Assembly: GCA_947846985.1 (NCBI GenBank)
Contig: CANTUZ010000025.1
Location: 8,430,100 to 8,494,099, forward strand
Source of the DNA: Fratercula arctica
Lineage: Eukaryota; Chordata; Aves; Charadriiformes; Alcidae
DNA length: 64,000 nucleotides
Reading direction: 5' to 3'
In this document: positions 41,352 to 53,727 of the stretch, piece by piece
Numbering within the stretch: position 1 is the first letter of the stretch
Layout: every line of letters begins with the position of its first letter
The notes under the pieces: generated by a model
What the model saw: only the letters and a program-made list of their open reading frames with translations
Told to the model about the DNA's origin: nothing
The model's database searches: none
Translations under genes and position numbers: made by a program

Positions 41352-42083
41352 TGTCGTGGTTTTGTCCAAATTGGTCAATGGCTGGCGACAGATGCTCTCC
41401 TCCCACCTTTCGCACACGGAGAGAAGGAGGAGAGATAAAGAGATTTATGAGTTTAGAAGAAACTAAACTACTTTAATGAAATATTAATAATAAAATAAAA
41501 AGGAAATAATAAAATAGATGCATTATATACAAAACCGTATTAAGCTCCCAGGATGACGTCACCAGCAGGCACTGGGGAAGTCCCAGACTGGACTCAGTGA
41601 TGGATGGGAACTGGATTCCAGAGCTGGAGTCAGGAACACACAGATCGGGATCAAAGGCAGATGAACAGACAGGGCCCTCCTCGGACACCAGCCATTGAAG
41701 AAGAGAGACTGACCCTTTGATCCCTCAGCTTTTATACTGAGCATGGGGCAGATGGGATGGAATAATCCTGTTGGTCAGGTTTGGGTCACCTGTCCTGTCT
41801 GCTCCTCCCTGCAGATGGGACCCCTCTACGCTTTTTCGTTTCTGACCCTCCAATGGGGCAAATAACAAAGTTAGCTGACCTTGGTTGTTATAGCAATAAG
41901 TATAAGCAAGAGCCTGTCTGCATACCATTCCTTGGCACTAACTGTAAACATTGGTCTTATCACTCTGAGAACTAACTGGTTTTGGCACAATATGCTGTTA
42001 ATTTTAGAGAGTTAGAAGAGGCCTAGATAAGAAATAAAATTAGTGAACAGAAAGTTGGTTCTGCTTTACCTCAAACCAGGACA
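41352..42083 (-). repeat. 5' LTR of ERV-2 provirus
   Basis: 732 bp; minus strand TGTCCTGGTTTGAGG to CAAAACCACGACA. Reference copy for the other ERV-2 LTRs in the window. Confidence 0.93.
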
Positions 42084-42088
42084 ACCCC

Positions 42089-42826
42089 GCATCAAAACAT
42101 CTTCAGTAAAGAAAAAAAGATGGGTCATTGTTGTAGGTGACTCCATCCTGAAGGGAGTGGAAGGCCCGATATGCAGACCAGACCCACTTCTCAGGGAAGT
42201 CTTCTGCCTCCCTGGGGCCCGGGTTAAAGATATAAAGAATAAACTTCCCTCCCTCGTATGCCCTTCAGATTACTACCCGCTACTAATTTTTCAGACAGGC
42301 AGAGATGAACTGGTAACAAGAAACCCGAGGGCAATCAAGAGAGACTTCTGGGCCTTGGGATGACTGAGTTCTCTGTCATTCCAGTCATAGGGAAGGATGA
42401 GGGAAGCAACAAGAAGAGCCAGCAGATCAATACCTGGCTCCGAGCCTGGTGTCCGTGGAAGGATTTTGTTTTTTTTTCATCATGGGTAAGTTTACACGAC
42501 ACCAGGCCTGCTGAAGACTGATGGGCTACACCTGTCTCAAAGGAGGAAAAGGATCTTGGCACAGGAGTTGGCAGGGCTCATAGAACGGGTTTGAAACTAG
42601 ATTTGAAGGGGGAAGGGGATGAAACCAGGCTCTTTAGAGGTAAGCCTGGGAGTGGCGTGCCAATGTCTGTGGGATGGGATGCTAGTGAGGTCCCTTGGTC
42701 TGCTAGTGAGGTCCCTTGGTCTGCTGACTCAGTGAAGGCAGGGGATGGAGATTGATGCAGCAGCAGAGATTGATGGGTTAGAAACTACAGCTGTGCCTGG
42801 GAATGAACAGGTAGGAACATGTCAGA
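42089..42826 (+). pseudogene. CR1 ORF1, C-terminal esterase-like part
   Basis: Frame 42043-42363 contains RWVIVVGDSILKGVEG (GDS motif of SGNH-type hydrolases) and ICRPDPLLREVFCLPGAR, the esterase-like domain known in CR1 ORF1. The normally GTND-like block reads TGRDE. After the stop there is decayed sequence with a 21-bp tandem duplication (42681-42722) up to the inserted CR1. Confidence 0.85.
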
Positions 42827-43281
42827 GGGACGAGGATGATCAGAGGGCTGGAGCACCTCTCCTACGAAGACAGGATGAGAGAGTTGGGGTTGTTCAGCCT
42901 GGAGAAGAGAAGGCTCCGGGGAGACCTTATAGCAGCCTTCCAGTACCTGAAGGGGGCCTACAGGAAAGATGGGCAGGGGCTGTTTGCAAGGGCATGTAGC
43001 GATAGGATGAGGGGCAATGGTTTTAAACTAGAGCAGGGTAGGTTTAGATTAGACAGTAGGAAGAAGTTCTTTACAATGAGGGTGGTGAGACACTGGAACA
43101 GGTTGCCCAGGGAAGATGTGGATGCCCCATCCCTGGAGACATTCAAGGCCAGGCTTGATGAGGCTCTGAGCAATCTGATCTAGTTGAAGATGTCCCTGCT
43201 TAATGCAGGGGGGTTGGACTAGATGACCTTTAAAGGTCCCTTCCAACCCAACACATTCTATGATTCTATGAATTAAGGCTT
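42827..43281 (+). mobile_element. Short 5'-truncated CR1 nested in the older CR1
   Basis: 455 bp: the last ~115 codons of ORF2 ([20 protein letters not shown] to stop at 43181-43183), the 3' UTR and an ATTCTATGATTCTATG tail, sitting between ORF1 and ORF2 of the older CR1. Confidence 0.88.
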
Positions 43282-45885
43282 CTCCCAACAAAAAGGTGGC
43301 AGGACCAATAGCCCAGCTGAAGTGCTTCTACACTAGCACACGCAGCATGGGCAACAAACAGGAGCTGGAAGCCATTGGGCAGCAGGAAAACTATGATGTA
43401 GTTGCCATCATAGAAACATGGTGGGATGACTTGCATGACTGGAGTGATGCATTAGATGGCTACAAACTCTTCAGAAGGCACAGGCAAGGAAGGAGAGGAG
43501 GTGGGGTGGCTCTGTATGTTAGGGAGTGTTATGAATGTCAATAGCTTAATGATAGTGACAATAGGGTTGAGTGTTTATGGGTAAGAATCAGGGGGAGGGC
43601 CAACAAGGCAGATATCATGGTGGGAGTCTGTTATAGACCACCCAACCAGGATGTAGAGGCAGATGAAATATTCCACAAGCAGCTGGGAGAAATCTCAAGA
43701 AAATTGGCCCTTGTCCTGGTGGGAGACTTCAACCTACCAGATATCAGCAGGGAACACAATAGAGCTGAGAGGGAACAGTCTAGGAGGTTCCTGGAGTGTG
43801 TTGGGGATAACTTCCTGACACAGCTGGTGAGGGAGATGACTAGGGAAGGAGTCCTGCTGGATCTGCTGTTTGTAAACAGAGAAGGACTTGTGGGGGATGT
43901 GAGAGTTGGAGGCCGTCTTGGGCATAGTGATCATGAAATGATAGAGTTTTCGATTCTCAGGGAAGCAAGGAGGGGGGTCAGCAGAACTGCCACCATGGAC
44001 TTCTGGAGGGCAGACTTTGGTCTTTTCAGGAGCCTGTTTGACAGAGTCCCTTGGGAGGCAGTCCTGAAAGGGTAAAAGAGTCCAGGAAGGCTGGATGCTT
44101 TTCAAGAAGGAAGTCTTAAAGGCACAGCAGCAGGCTGTCCCCATGTGCCAAAAAACGAGCTGTCAGGGGAGAAGACCAGCCTGGTTGAACAGAGAGATAT
44201 GGTTGCAACTCAGGGAAAAAAGGAGAGTTTATGGCCTTTGGAAAAAGGGGCAGGCCACTCAGGAAGGCTACAAAGATGCTGTGAGGCTATGTAGGGAGAA
44301 AATTAGAAAGGCCAAAGCCCAACTAGAACTTAACCTGGCTTTGGATGTTAAGATCAATAAAAAAGTTTCTATAAATGCATTAGTAATAAAAGGAGGACTA
44401 AGGAGAATCTCCATCATTTATTAGATGAGGGCGGGAACATGGTGACAAAGGATGAAGAGAAGGCTGAGGTACTTAATGCCTTCTTTGTCTCAGTCTTTAG
44501 TAGTAGAGTCAGTTGTTCCCTGAGTACCCAGACCCCTGAGCTAGTAGATAGGGGCAGGGAGCAGAATGAAGGCCCTGTAACACCAAGGGAGATGGTGAGG
44601 GACCTGCTTCAAGACCTGGACATACACAAGTCTATGGGGCCAGATGGGATCCACCTGAGGGTACTGAGGGAGCTGGTGGAAGTGCTCACCAAGCCACTTT
44701 CCATCATTTATCAGCAGTCCTGGCTAACTGTGGAGGTTCCAGTTGACTGGTGACTAGCAAATGTGACACCCATCCACAAGAAGGGCCAGAAGGAAGATCC
44801 AGGGAACTACAGGCCTGTCAGTCTGACCTCAGTGCCAGGGAAGGTTATGGAACAGATCATCCTGAGTGCCATTATGTGGCACATGAAGGACAACCAGGTG
44901 ATCAGGCCCAGTCAGCATGGGTTCATGAAAGGCAGGTCCTGCTTGACAAACCTGATCTCCTTCTATGATAAGGTGACCCGCTTGGTGGATGAGGGAAAGG
45001 CTGGGGATGTTGTTTACCTGGACTTTAGTAAAGCCTTTGACACAGTTTCCCACATTGTGGCCAGTTCTCTTTAATATCTTCATCAATGATCTGGACAAGG
45101 GGATTGAGTGCACCCTCAGTGAATTTGCAGATGACACCAAGTTAGGTGGGAGTGTTGGCCTACTTGAGGGTAGAAAGGCAATACAGAGGGATCTGGACAG
45201 GCTGGATCGATGGGCCGAGGCCAATGGTATGAGGTTCAACAAGGCCAAGTGCCGGGTCCTGCACTTGGGTCACAACAACCCCATGCAACGCTACAGGCTT
45301 GGGGAAGAGTGGCTGGAGAGCTGCCTGGCAGAAAAGGACCTGGGGGTGTTGGTCGACAGCTGGCTGAATATGAGCCAGCAGTGTGCCCAGGTGGCTAAGA
45401 AGGCCAACAGCATCCTGGCCTGTATCAGGAATAGTGTGGTGAGTAGGACGAGGGAAGTGATCGTCCTCTTGTACTCGGCACTGGTGAGGCCCCACCTTGA
45501 GTACTGTGTTCAGTTTTGGGCCTCTCGGTACAGGAAAGACATTGAGGTGCTGGAGCGAGTCCAGAGAAGGGCACAGAAGGCTAGTGAGGGGTTTGGAGAA
45601 TAAGTCTTATGAGGAGAGGCTGAGGGAGCTGGGATTGTTTAGCCTGGAGAAAAGGAGGCTGAGGGGAGACCTTATTGCTCTCTACAACTATCTGAAAGGA
45701 GATTGTAGAGAGATGGGTGTCAGTCTCTTCTCCCAAGTAACAGGCGATAGGACAAGAGGAAATGGCCTCAAGTTGTGCCAGGGGAGGTTTAGATATTAGG
45801 AAAAAATTCTTCACTGAAAGGGATATCGAGTATTGGAACAGGCTGCCCAGAGAAGTGGTGGTATCGTCATCCATGGAGGTATGTC
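43282..45885 (+). pseudogene. ORF2 of the old CR1
   Basis: Starts AQLKCFYTSTRSMGNKQELE and keeps endonuclease landmarks ([31 protein letters not shown]) and RT motifs ([34 protein letters not shown]), but in at least eight frames. A deletion of roughly 160 bp at 45052 removes the GVPQGSVLG region. The C-terminus ends abruptly after REVVVSSSMEV at about 45885, so the 3' UTR and tail are gone. Confidence 0.93.
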
Positions 45886-48800
45886 TCATGGCACATGTCA
45901 TGTCTCTGTCACTAAACAACGTCTTTCCTGTAAATTCTCGTTTAGAATCACTGCTTTGACAACTACTGTCACTTTTCAAGGTCTGTATGAAGCTTCAAAC
46001 TGTATAGTATCATCCTCTGACATTTTATGAAGAGCCCCTTCTCACACTGACCTATCCTCCTTACCCTGTGTAAATAAGTAACAACTAATTTTATAACCTT
46101 GACTTTAAAGTCCAGCTCTTCCACCCTCTTTTTTCTTCTTCCTAAACAAGTGACAAAGGGTCCATTATGTATCAACTTAAAGAAAGGCTAAGTGATTGAT
46201 GAAACTAGCAGTCACCTTCACTGCTAGCTACTGCACTTGTATCCTTTTTGTCAAATGACCTGAAAATCCCGCTGACAGTTTAGCATTCACCACTAGGATA
46301 CACTCTCGAGTACAGTAGTTTTGAATAGTTTTATTTGCTCAGAAATTTATGGGAACTTTTTTTTTAATATTGAAGTACACATTCAAAATTAGTAGCAATT
46401 TGTATTTTCTCCCCACATATCTTGTGCTTTCTAACAGTTTACTTGGCAAAACTATTAAATAATACTTGCCAGTAAGCTTGCAAACCACAGCTACTCTGCA
46501 GTTAAATCATTCACATTATGATCACCATTTCAGTAAAATTTGTCAACAGTGATAAGAGAATCTCAGTTAATTTCCTTATCACGGAAGAAAAACAGTTTCC
46601 ATGTTTCAGACTAAGTTTCAGAGCTGTTCAGAGCTTTTCAGCAACAATCACTGAAAAACAAAACCCCATTTTTTTGTAGTTATTTTCAGTTTTAAAATAA
46701 TATCTGTCTACTTCAATACAATTCTGGGTTAGGAGAACAAGTAAAACTTTCTTTTAGGCTCAAAAAGATAATTAAAAATACCAAACCCAAACCATTCATA
46801 TGGTACTGGAGCTAGTCTACTACACTCTTTATGAAATAAAAATTTCACTGGGAGTGACAACTGAGGCACACAAAAATCTCTCTCCAATAAAAAGCTACTT
46901 TACTCTGTGTGGGACACAGCACCATTTCCTTCAGGCATTTATTACCTGTTAAAAACTAGTCTTTTGGTGAGTGGCAGTTCAGGGTTTTTGAGAGCAAGCT
47001 GCAGTATTTCTTTGGGTCTGCAGAGTCGTAATTAAAGCTGAACTGAGTGGAATTGGAGAGGGAAGGTCAGCGAGGTGCCATATGAGAGATGAGGCTGGGC
47101 TGATGGGCACCAAATGAACACATTATGATGGGCCCCACTCAATGTGATGAGGTCAAATGCTTGTTTCTACTCACTGACAGTTCAATTTCCCTGAAACACC
47201 TCTTGGTTCTCCATAAGCTAATTATGAATGAAAAGTTATAAACTGTCCACACCAAAAAGAGTTTTCTTGAAACTTTTAATGGCAAAATATTGTTAGAAAT
47301 GCATGCTGGTCCAGCTTTTTAGCCAAACAATACTCAGAATAATCTAAATAGCAGTGTTATACTATATACTTTTTACCTGCAGTATAAACACAAAACATTC
47401 CTCAACCATTATTAGATAAAATACATAAGTAAGTTTTATAAAGCAAACCCACATTAAAATTATCATTTATGATCAAAAAGGTACAGTGCTTATAGCTTTG
47501 TATAACATAAACTACACAATTTTCAAATATTTCAGCTGTATTCCAGCATCCAGATGATATTTCAGCACAATTCTAAAGTGATTAATAAAAATGCATAGTT
47601 CTTTCATGGAGTCTCAGTTTTCAGAGTAGTCTCCTGATTGCATTTGTGAAATATTATCTTTTGAAAATTCAAGCACATATGGTTGCATATACTTCCAAAC
47701 TTTTAGATACACAGTAAACATAGAAATGTTTAGATTTTTTGATAGATTGTTACAGAAGCTAGATCTTTGAAGTTAAAAGAAAATAGAGAAGTGAATGGAC
47801 TATAAAACTAGTAATTGAGAACAGGAGTGTCAGAGAAATTCCAGACTATTTATTTGCATAGAGAGATAATTTTGAAGACTTTTTTTTTTTTTTGCCACAA
47901 TTATTGGCTACTTCAAAGTTAAGAAATTACAGTAGTTTAATGCTTAGATTTAGAACATTAACTGGTTTCCTTCTTTACAAAGCTGTTTCTATTTGATATG
48001 TTTACTTACAAGTCAGAAATTTTAAAGGAAACTCCTAAGAACAGGTGATCAGAAATTTACTTTGCAATTTATTGTTACATTCAGACACGTACTACCCATG
48101 TCCTTGGCACTGCACAACATGGGACAATGTGAAAGCATTCATTATGCCAACTAATGCAACTGCAGCACACATATAGCTACAAAGAGGATGTTAAAGTCAG
48201 AGTGTATCTGATATCTTATATATTGATTTAGAAAACTAACATTTTTCAGATGTTAGAAAAATCACATACAATGAGTGGGAATAATGTAAATGGAAACTTT
48301 TAAGTCAGTGTTTTCTAAAAATACAATAGAATTTTAAGGTTGTTTAAATTAATTGTCTAAAATAAGCAACTGCAAGAGAGTAAACAGAAATAAATCTTTA
48401 ATCACAAAGTTTGAAGCAGTCATCTATGTGGCTAGCATATATAGCTATAATATAAAAGTCAGCCTGAAGGTTTTCAGTACAGCACAGTAATAAAATTATC
48501 AGTATAACAGTTGCTGTCATTGTAGTTGTCATACTATTAGACACACTGTTGTTCAAGTGTTATTACAACAACAAAAAAACCCCAACAATGCTACATAGGG
48601 TCTTCATGTTTAAGTACCACAATTAAGAACAGAGAAATGCAATTCATTCATTACAGAACCTTTTCAGGAACCTTAGAAAGATGTGATTGAAATTTTTAAG
48701 AGCTAGGTTTTATTGACAAAATAAAAAAATATGGCTTAGGTAATCTCTTTCTTCTGAGTTACATAGCATAACACACATATAGTAATACTCTGTTTTACAT

Positions 48801-50149
48801 ATATTTACGTACACACTACGTATTTAAAGAATAACTTATGGAATCATCATCGTGTGTTACATAGGCTTATTTTTAAACACCTAGCACTGACTCTGTTTAC
48901 AGCAGTCCTATTTTAAGGAGCATAATATATGTATTTTTCATGTTGGAAAGAAAAAGAAGCATTACTTTAAATTCTCTCAAAGATCTAGGCATCTAATTCT
49001 CAAAAAAGTTGGATGAGTTTTAAGGGAAGTACTGACTTTTAATGGAAGGTGATATTCTAATTGCAGTTTATTTTACAATTATAGCACTTTTATTTTTAAA
49101 TACAATATTTTAATATGGTTTTAATCTTTTTCACTCCAAGATAACAAAACAGCGAAGTAGCATTGAATCTAGAGCATTACTGTTCATCAAAGACATGGTT
49201 AATCAAAGACATGGTTAATAAAAACACAATTTAATTAATAAACAAGTTGATAACTAATTATACATTATATATATAATTTATAGCATACATAATTTATAAA
49301 ATGTATATATTATATATGCATATTATATATATTATATGTAAAAGGATAAATACACAATCTGGAGAATATCTAGTACTAAAACACACAATAATCAACTAAA
49401 TCAATGAGATTCTACATAGTAATAATATAATATGCCTCACAGACTGTGCATATTATTTGGGACAGTGTCTTCTATCAGGAATTTGTTTCTGACTCAGAAG
49501 ATAGATCATGTTTGAACTTCCAAATTAAATTCTCTAATTTATTTGAAAAATAAAGAAGTTGAAGATTCTTAATTCTTAAACATAGAGCTTGTTAAGTTTT
49601 AATGCATTTAATAAACATGAGAGGTATTTTTAATGCTTGAACACTAATAAACATTACAAATATTGATAAATGGATTTCTAATTAAAGAATAAAGGTGAAA
49701 CGACACTAAAAATGGGTTTTTTTCAAGCTATTAACTTAAAAATATGTGGAAGCAATTTCTGAAAGGATATTATAGCTTTCAAATATTTGATGTAACACAT
49801 AATATGTCACCAATTTAAGAACACCCTCTTAAACAGCAATTTTATATAAACACAGAAAAATAAAATTAAGGTCCTTGTTTATTTTCTTCTTGTGTCTTAG
49901 TATCTGCTGAAGAGCAGCTACATTCATTTGTAGATCTCCAAGTGCTTTCCCAAGGTGAGTAAGCATCATTATCCTCATTTTTCAGACAGAAAACTAAAAG
50001 TTTAATGTAGTCCCTCCAGATCACACAGCAAGTAGTAAGCCAAAACTAGAACTCATTTTCCATATGTAGCACCCAGCTCTGTAGACACTGGACCATGCTG
50101 CCTTCCCACAAGCATCAGTCCCACCTAATCAGCTGCAGAGATAATCATT
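45886..50149. other. 4.3 kb of unique AT-rich DNA
   Basis: No gene, exon or transposon recognised. Contains a T-run (47880-47893) and an AT microsatellite-like tract at 49253-49345. Confidence 0.5.
49253..49345. repeat. AT-rich microsatellite-like tract
   Basis: Repeated TATATA/ATTATATAT words. Confidence 0.9.
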
Positions 50150-51465
50150 AAATCCTTCTCTATGAAGGACTTGCGAAATATGAGGAAGGACTTTAGTCAT
50201 CATGAAGGTGAGACACTTATCTCCTGATTGCTCTGATGCTGGGATAATGGAGCCAATACCATAGACTTAGAAGGTAGAGAAACTAGGCATCTGGGAAATC
50301 TGGCCAGAGATGGAGGTATCGATAAAGCGATTGGGAGAAAGACAAACACTCTCAGCCTCTGGAGGCGACTGGTGTCAGCGATAAAGGGCAGGTGTCCCTT
50401 TAAGGATGATATCGAATGTCATCCAAGCAAATGGACCAGCATGGAGGAAGGTATTAAGTACCTGAGGGAACTGACTGTGCAAGAGGTGATTTATGGTGAT
50501 TGGCGAGTGAATGCAGACCCTGATGAAATGCCATGGAAATGATCTTTGCTGAGGAAGTTTGTGCAGAGTGCACCATTGATGTATTCCCACGCATTGTCAA
50601 CAATGGTCTGGGGAGGATCCAATGCTGATAGACCAACTGTAAATGAAGTGGCTAACAAAGTACAACAGCATGAAGACAGTTTCTTTCATGCCTTCGCTGT
50701 GGCAGCTGTGGAAAAACTGGCTGAGAACACTGAGAGAATGGCTGAGCAAAACAAGAAAATGACTGAGAAAATGGCTAAGAAAAATGAGAAACTGTTTGAT
50801 AAACTGTCCAGGATGGAGGAAGAATCCACTATTTCCCTGAATGGACCCACTTCACAGCCGTTAGGAGAAGTTGCCCTCCTACGAGACTGACTCAAGAGAG
50901 ACAGAAGACACGACGAGATATCCTGTGGTTTTGCCTCTGCAACTGTGGAGATAGAAAACCTACCCCAGCCCAACTTGAGTTGCAAGGTAAAACAGATAGA
51001 AGAAAGAAGTCTTCCAGGAGGGTGGCTGCTCCAGTCTATGGTGAGCAATCCTCCGGTCTGTGTAGAAACTCATCTGCTAATTGTAGATGTTGTCCTCAAC
51101 GTTAGGGGGGCCCTGCCTCCAGCCAGGAGGAGGAAAGGGACAACTGAGTTTATTGGACTGTGTGGATTAGATGGCCTGGCACATTAGAGCCACAGAAGTA
51201 TAAAGCCCTTGTGGACACTGGTGCACAGTGTACTCTATTGCCATCGAATCATAAAGGGACAGAATCTGTGACTATTTCTGGAGTGACAGGCGGGTCTCAA
51301 GAAGTGACTGTATTAGAGGCCGAAGTGAGCCTGAATGGGAATAAATGGGAGAAGCACCCCATTGTGACTGGCCCAAATGCTCTATGCATCCTTGGCATAG
51401 ACTACCTTAAGAGAGGGTATTTCAAAGACCCGAAAGGGTATGGGTGGGCTTTTGGTATAGCAGCT
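50150..51465 (+). pseudogene. gag: ERV-2 gag-pro remnant (left of ERV-1 copy C)
   Basis: Capsid-like gag starts near 50160 (LRNMRKDFSHH), with CWDNGANTIDLEG and PSKWTSMEEGIKYLREL, then the frame 50546-50890 (RKFVQSAPLMYSHALSTMVW and a lysine/glutamate-rich coiled-coil-like run). A basic C-terminus (TDRRKKSSRRVAAP) leads to TAG at 51103-51105. Protease follows (51160 onward) with ALVDTGAQCTLLPSN. It is cut at 51465 by the ERV-1 5' LTR. Confidence 0.85.
51103..51105 (+). other. Amber codon between gag and pro, second ERV-2 copy
   Basis: TAG followed by GGGGGC; the protease frame (DTGA) is in the same register (19 codons from TAG to 51160). Confidence 0.55.
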
Positions 51466-51777
51466 TGTCCTGGGTCTGGCGGGGATAGGGTTAATTCTCC
51501 CCAGGCTCTGGCTCATGGGGGGGGGGGGGGGGAGGGAGAGTGGGCTGGGGCATCCCGGGGCCAGTCGCGGAGCAGCGGTTCCATAATCGTGTTTGTATAT
51601 TCCTCTATCTGTGGTGGTGGTGGTGGTGTTGTTTTCTTGTTCCCTTTGCTGTTCTGTTAAACTGCCTTTGTCTCAACCCAGGAGTTTTGCCTTTTTCTTC
51701 TGATTCTTCTCCGTATCGGGGAAGCCCGAGCGAGCGGCATGTGGTTCTTTGTTGCCGTCTGAGGCCAAACCACGACA
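51466..51777 (+). repeat. 5' LTR of ERV-1 copy C
   Basis: 312 bp, TGTCCTGGGTCTGGCGG to CCAAACCACGACA. Carries a G-run (about 51518-51531) and a TGGTGG expansion (51612-51627) not seen in copies A or B. Confidence 0.92.
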
Positions 51778-51785
51778 GTCCTTTT

Positions 51786-51803
51786 TGGTGCCCAACGTGG
51801 GGC
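51786..51803 (+). other. Primer binding site, ERV-1 copy C
   Basis: TGGTGCCCAACGTGGGGC, one change from the tRNA-Lys1,2-type site of copy A. Confidence 0.9.
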
Positions 51804-51887
51804 TCGAAGGGTTGAGATAATGAGAAAATCCAACTAGAGCTTGTAAAAATGAATTTGTTGTATGCATTTATTGTATTAGGTAAATAG

Positions 51888-52220
51888 TTGCTGGTCACTG
51901 TGTTGCTCGGTTTGTTCTCATGGCTGTGTTATGTAAATTCCTATATGGCTTATGTACTCCCTGCGATGATGTTTGTTACTTCTGGGAGAGGGATGAGGAT
52001 TATCATTTTGCTGTCCTGCGTGATATCAGCTTATGATACGATAACATCACTGTTCGGACAGCAATTTTGGGGTGTTTATGTGGTATTGCTGTCCTGTCCG
52101 TACATTGGGCACCGTCTCTCAGAATTTATTAATAATTCCACCCAGTCTATGGGGGAAACAGGGGAGGGGACACTTTCCCCAGCTCTTTTGCCTCCCTTTT
52201 CTCCTTCGGGTCAGGTATGA
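51888..52220 (+). CDS. ERV-1 copy C pre-gag hydrophobic ORF (110 codons)
   Basis: Open frame starting 84 bp after the primer site (MLVTVLLGLFSWLCYVNSYM). Three hydrophobic stretches are separated by short loops, with the same pattern as copies A and B, and SGRGMRIIILLSC and GVYVVLLSC are conserved. The tail is NNSTQSMGETGEG. The TGA at 52218-52220 overlaps the gag ATG (52217-52219). The leader lacks the usual viral signal-peptide cleavage look; a polytopic or hairpin membrane peptide is more likely. Function unknown. Confidence 0.7.
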   Translation: MLVTVLLGLFSWLCYVNSYMAYVLPAMMFVTSGRGMRIIILLSCVISAYDTITSLFGQQFWGVYVVLLSCPYIGHRLSEFINNSTQSMGETGEGTLSPALLPPFSPSGQV

Positions 52221-53727
52221 CAGCTTTTGAGAATTTTGAATATCCTTGGGATGCTCAAACCAGCATGTTCCTAGTGTTATGTCTGATGAATATGTTCCAG
52301 GTCTTGGACGGCTATTTAAACGGCTACTTAAAACTACCACCCAGAGATCTGCTCCGAGGCTGGTTGGTCAGGGGTGGCATGGCATGTGGGAGAACATGGG
52401 CAGGCACCTAGAGAATTTCTCACCTCCAATGGTCTGGGACTTCACCCCTGAACAATTACAGGACCCTGACAGAGTAGTAGAATATCTGAAGGGAAAATGC
52501 TGTGGCTATTCCAGAGAGGCACAACTCACTGCACTGTGCTGGGCCCTGGCCAGTATCTACCAGGCACTGCTCAGTGTTATGCAGCACCCTCAGGGGAAAG
52601 AGATGGAAACCAGACTGACAGACACTGTGGCTAATGCAAACCCTGTGGCAGCCACTGCGGCTACTGCAACCCCAGTGACAGCCACTGCCGCTGAACCAGG
52701 GAACCAACCTGTGCCAGTATCAGTTGCCCCCATACACAAGAAGTAGTACACAAAGAAATCAGTTCGCTTAGTAAGAGATGATGATGAACCAGGGCCATCA
52801 CGAGGACAGGAGGAAGAGGCAGAACCAGAGATAATCACCCGGTCCCTATCCTTGAGTGAGCTGCGGGACATGTGAAAAGATTTCATCTGAGTTTCAGGTG
52901 AGCACATAGTCACCTGGCTGCTTCGGTGTTGGGATAACAGGGCCAGTAGCCTGGAATTAGAGGGTAGGGAAGCCAGGCAATTGGGATCCCTGTCTAGGGA
53001 AGGCGGCATTGACAAGGCAATTGGGAAGAAGACCCAATCCCTCAGCCTCTGGAAATGACGACTCCTGTCAGGAGTGAGGGAGAGGTACCCCTTCAGTGAA
53101 GATGTTGTATGTCAACCAAGCAAGTGGACCACCATGGAAAGAGGTATCCAGTACCTGAGAGAATTAGCCGTGCGGGAGATGATTTATTATGACTCGGACA
53201 ATGCAGACTTGCCCACGGACCCTGATGAGGTGCACTGCACAAGGCCCATGTGGCGGAAGTTTGTACGGAGTGCACCGTCGTCGTATGCCAACTCACTGGC
53301 AGTAATGGAATGGAAAGATAAAGAGGGACCAACAGTGGATGAGGTGGCTGGCCGGCTCCAGCGATATGAAGAAAGCCTCTCTTCCCCCCTTGTCTCAGCT
53401 GTGGAGAAACTGTCCCAGAAGGTCCAGCAACTTGGAGAGAATGCGTCCTACTCCCCACCTGTACGGGCCAGCATCTCAGCTATTAGGAGCAGGCATTTCC
53501 CCACTCAAGAGAGAGAGTACAGAGGGTACACACCACGAGGCACCCTGTGGTTCTACCTGCGAGACCACGGAGAGGACATGAGGAAGTGGGATGGACAACC
53601 TACTTGGATCCTGCAGACACGGGTACAGGAGTTGCAAGGAAGGACAACCACAAAAGGGGATCCCTCCAGGAAAAGTGCCACCCCAGTATCCAGCGGGCAG
53701 TATCCCAGACAGAGTAGAAGGCCTTAA
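52217..53727 (+). pseudogene. gag: ERV-1 copy C gag
   Basis: Starts MTAFENFEYPWDAQTSMFLV. A frameshift near 52300 moves to the frame 52246-52746 (PPMVWDFTPEQLQDPDRVVEYL, then only about three Ala/Thr/Pro repeat units). TAG at 52744-52746 and TGA at 52873-52875 interrupt the linker and capsid start. The last part (53074-53727) is open and carries KWTTMERGIQYLRELAVREM, FVRSAPSSYANSLAVMEWK, a coiled-coil-like VEKLSQKVQQL and the basic C-terminus. The gag-pro junction with the amber codon is deleted. Confidence 0.88.

Larger units (their letters stand above)
39388..42083 (-). mobile_element. ERV-2 provirus, internally deleted, TSD ACCCC
   Basis: Bounded by ACCCC at 39383-39387 and 42084-42088. 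On the minus strand: complete 5' LTR (42083-41352), primer site, hydrophobic leader, gag fragments, protease and the RT N-terminus, then only the last ~100 bp of the 3' LTR (39488-39388). The rest of pol and most of the 3' LTR are deleted in one step. Confidence 0.9.
38105..45885 (+). mobile_element. Old near full-length CR1, broken by three insertions
   Basis: Pieces in order: GC-rich 5' UTR (38105-38408), ORF1 first part (38817-39387), ORF1 second part with esterase region (42089-42826) and ORF2 (43282-45885, 3' end lost). The interruptions are an ERV-1 solo LTR (38409-38814), an ERV-2 provirus (39388-42083) and a truncated CR1 (42827-43281). The 5' boundary is approximate. Confidence 0.88.

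Noticed and set aside
50945..51187. 80-codon frame shared by both ERV-2 copies (also 40164-39973), considered as a −1 frameshift gag end
   Set aside because: The true gag C-terminus (TDRRKKSSRRVAAP) and TAG lie in the other frame, which aligns with ERV-1; no canonical slippery heptamer is visible.
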